This document shows positions 5,761-7,295 of a stretch of DNA of 7,295 bases, in pieces. The stretch comes from Verrucomicrobiia bacterium (GTDB lineage: Bacteria; Verrucomicrobiota; Verrucomicrobiia; Opitutales; Opitutaceae). The stretch lies in NCBI GenBank assembly GCA_030424825.1, contig JAUHWE010000227.1, positions 1-7,295 on the forward strand, given 5' to 3'. The position numbers and the translations under genes are program-made. The notes under the pieces are model-generated. The model saw nothing but the letters and a program-made list of their open reading frames with translations. It had not been told where the DNA came from and searched no databases. Every line of letters begins with the position of its first letter. Position 1 is the stretch's first letter.

Positions 5761-7295
5761 GCTTCGATCGGCGGTTTGGGTTTCTTTTTACCGTTGCGGT
5801 AGAGAGCGTAGCCAATTCCTCCGATCACCAAGCCGCAGAACAGGAAGCTGATGCGGCCGCTAAGGCCGTTCGGGATCAGGACTCCCAGCAAGGCAATGAA
5901 CCCGCCGTAGATGAAACAGAGGACACCCATCGCCGTCGACTGACTACTGTCAGAGTCCTTTCCTCCCTCCGCCTTGGTATCTACCGGACGTTTCTGGTTC
6001 TCAAAAAACGTTTCCACCTCAGCATCGGGTTTGTATCCATATTTCTTGGCAATGAATACGGTAAGGAAAAACCATAAAGTACAGACCAGCACGTTCCCAA
6101 GGCCGGAAAAGAAATACAGAAAGTCAGACTTCTCCCGGCCAGCGAGATTCCCCACCCCAAACCAGCCGTAATTCTCCACCTGGATTGAAAGAACCGAGAA
6201 AGACACGCCCACGAGTACCGTGCTCCACGCGGCCCATTTGGGCGCATTCTTGATGAAGAGCCCCCATACTAGCGGCATCGCAATAGGAATCCCGATCATG
6301 GAGCCGAAGAGAACCATGATCTCAAAGAGATCCCAATCCTTGAGCTTCAACCACAAAAGCCCTGCCCCGATTATCATGACACCGAATACGCCCGACATGA
6401 CCTTTCCTACCAACAGCAGTTCTTTGTCACTCGCATTCTTGCGTAGAATCGGCTTGTAGAAATTGCTCACGAATATCCCAGCATTCACATTCAGACCGCT
6501 ATCCATCGAAGACATTGTCGCGGCAAACAAACTACAGACCAAAAGTCCAATCATACCAACTGGCATCACCTCCATGCCCATAAACAGAAACGCTCCCTCG
6601 GACGGGTTAGCGAGATTCGGAAAAACCGACGCCATATCCGGCTGGATCACACGAGCGGCCATGGGTGGAATAAACCAAATCAGAGGACCCGCGAACATCA
6701 GCAAGCAAGCCATCATACTCGCCTTTTTCGCTTGCTTGTCATCCTTGACACACAAGTAGCGATACGAGTCGAACATGTTGTTGATCTTGAATGCCTGGAC
6801 AACGAAGGCCGTGAAAATCCAGATTGAGACAAACTTGGCATCTTCGCTTAGGCTGAAATTGAAGTGGTGAGCGGGCACCTTGTCCATTAATCCACTGAAT
6901 CCGCCAATCGCGGGATGAGCCAGAGCTAGGACACACACCACGATCGAAATGCACATCAAAAGTAAAACCTGGATAAAGTCAGAGGCAATGACCGCCCAAG
7001 CGCCCCCGGCGACCGACATCACCACCACCGCAAGTCCCACCACCCAGACCGTGACCAGCGGATCGATTTGAAAGACGCTTGAAACCACGATGGCCAGGCC
7101 ATTGAGCCAAATTCCTGCGTAAAGCACACGAGACGGGACCTGTGTCCAAGTGAAGATCTGCTCGTTAAACGCGCCAAAACGAGCCCTCACCGAATCAATA
7201 GGCGTCACAACTCGCATTCGCCTAAACCGGTAGCTCGTAACGAAATAGTTCAGCAGATAGCCCACCGCATTGCCAAAAAAGATGAGGGAGACTAG
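5751..7295 (-). CDS. Sodium:solute symporter (SSS/SLC5), N-terminus cut by window edge
   Basis: An inner-membrane transporter that would use a sodium gradient to import a small solute; the substrate cannot be told. The frame is open to base 7295, so 514 residues are visible and the start lies outside; the GTG at 7265 is internal. Relative to the family, perhaps one or two first helices are missing. Numbering from the right edge: RRMRVVTPIDSVRARFG (25-41) is the usual loop after an early helix; GGAWAVIASDFIQ (97-109) is the SSS signature G-G-x-x-A-V-x-x-(T/S)-D-x-x-Q; MSSMDSGLNVNAGIFV (261-276) is the helix with the Ser-rich Na2-site segment. Many further membrane spans follow, including about 295-317, 325-348, 357-373 and 398-416. 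A hydrophilic linker rich in K, E, D and S (418-455) leads to two last spans (about 457-475 and 483-499) and a basic tail ending KKKPKPPIEAQQ. Its stop (5751-5753) lies inside the convergent MYG1-family gene. Confidence 0.93.
   Translation of the reverse strand, partial: LVSLIFFGNAVGYLLNYFVTSYRFRRMRVVTPIDSVRARFGAFNEQIFTWTQVPSRVLYAGIWLNGLAIVVSSVFQIDPLVTVWVVGLAVVVMSVAGGAWAVIASDFIQVLLLMCISIVVCVLALAHPAIGGFSGLMDKVPAHHFNFSLSEDAKFVSIWIFTAFVVQAFKINNMFDSYRYLCVKDDKQAKKASMMACLLMFAGPLIWFIPPMAARVIQPDMASVFPNLANPSEGAFLFMGMEVMPVGMIGLLVCSLFAATMSSMDSGLNVNAGIFVSNFYKPILRKNASDKELLLVGKVMSGVFGVMIIGAGLLWLKLKDWDLFEIMVLFGSMIGIPIAMPLVWGLFIKNAPKWAAWSTVLVGVSFSVLSIQVENYGWFGVGNLAGREKSDFLYFFSGLGNVLVCTLWFFLTVFIAKKYGYKPDAEVETFFENQKRPVDTKAEGGKDSDSSQSTAMGVLCFIYGGFIALLGVLIPNGLSGRISFLFCGLVIGGIGYALYRNGKKKPKPPIEAQQ

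Noticed and set aside
5974..6759. Plus-strand open frames opposite the symporter
   Set aside because: They are reverse-complement images of membrane-span codons; the minus-strand SSS frame explains the region fully.
7263..7265. GTG as the symporter start
   Set aside because: The frame stays open to the window edge with hydrophobic helix-like residues, and the family has further sequence upstream, so this is an internal valine.
1..7295. A defence, mobile or secondary-metabolite system
   Set aside because: No integrase, transposase, toxin, nuclease-helicase, repeat array or biosynthetic cluster signature was found on either strand.

Overview
The window looks like ordinary chromosome of a Gram-negative, non-spore-forming bacterium of moderate GC content. 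The peroxiredoxin (an AhpE-like enzyme with a BCP-type cysteine pair), the A-type aconitase, the MYG1-family protein and the large sodium:solute symporter together resemble gene sets I know from marine Verrucomicrobia, especially Opitutae. That assignment is an impression from protein style and is not proven here. I see no insertion sequence, integrase, CRISPR array, tRNA or rRNA.

Layout from left to right. Positions 1-4013 are all minus strand, so transcription runs leftward: a class I methyltransferase (4013-3141), a peroxiredoxin (2982-2509), a good intrinsic terminator (about 2492-2455), then aconitase A (from 2389, running off the left edge with its C-terminus missing). Positions 4014-4239 are a divergent intergenic region holding one A/T-flanked inverted repeat. 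Next come two plus-strand genes, a secreted SleB/CwlJ-type cell-wall hydrolase (4240-4728) and a MYG1/DHH-family putative nuclease (4900-5760). A minus-strand sodium:solute symporter (from beyond the right edge to 5751) converges on the MYG1 gene, and their 3' ends overlap by 10 bases.

How the genes work together: I see no single pathway. Aconitase A is TCA-cycle metabolism with an oxidant-sensitive [4Fe-4S] cluster, and the adjacent peroxiredoxin is a peroxide-detoxifying enzyme, so the pairing makes sense physiologically. The terminator between them says they are separate transcription units. The methyltransferase, hydrolase, MYG1 protein and symporter look like independent housekeeping or accessory genes.

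I found no convincing undescribed system. The points worth a second look are modest: three CGATTT sites upstream of the peroxiredoxin, the consistent absence of Shine-Dalgarno sequences at all five visible starts, the terminator-like inverted repeat inside a divergent promoter region, and a bacterial MYG1 protein of unknown role.
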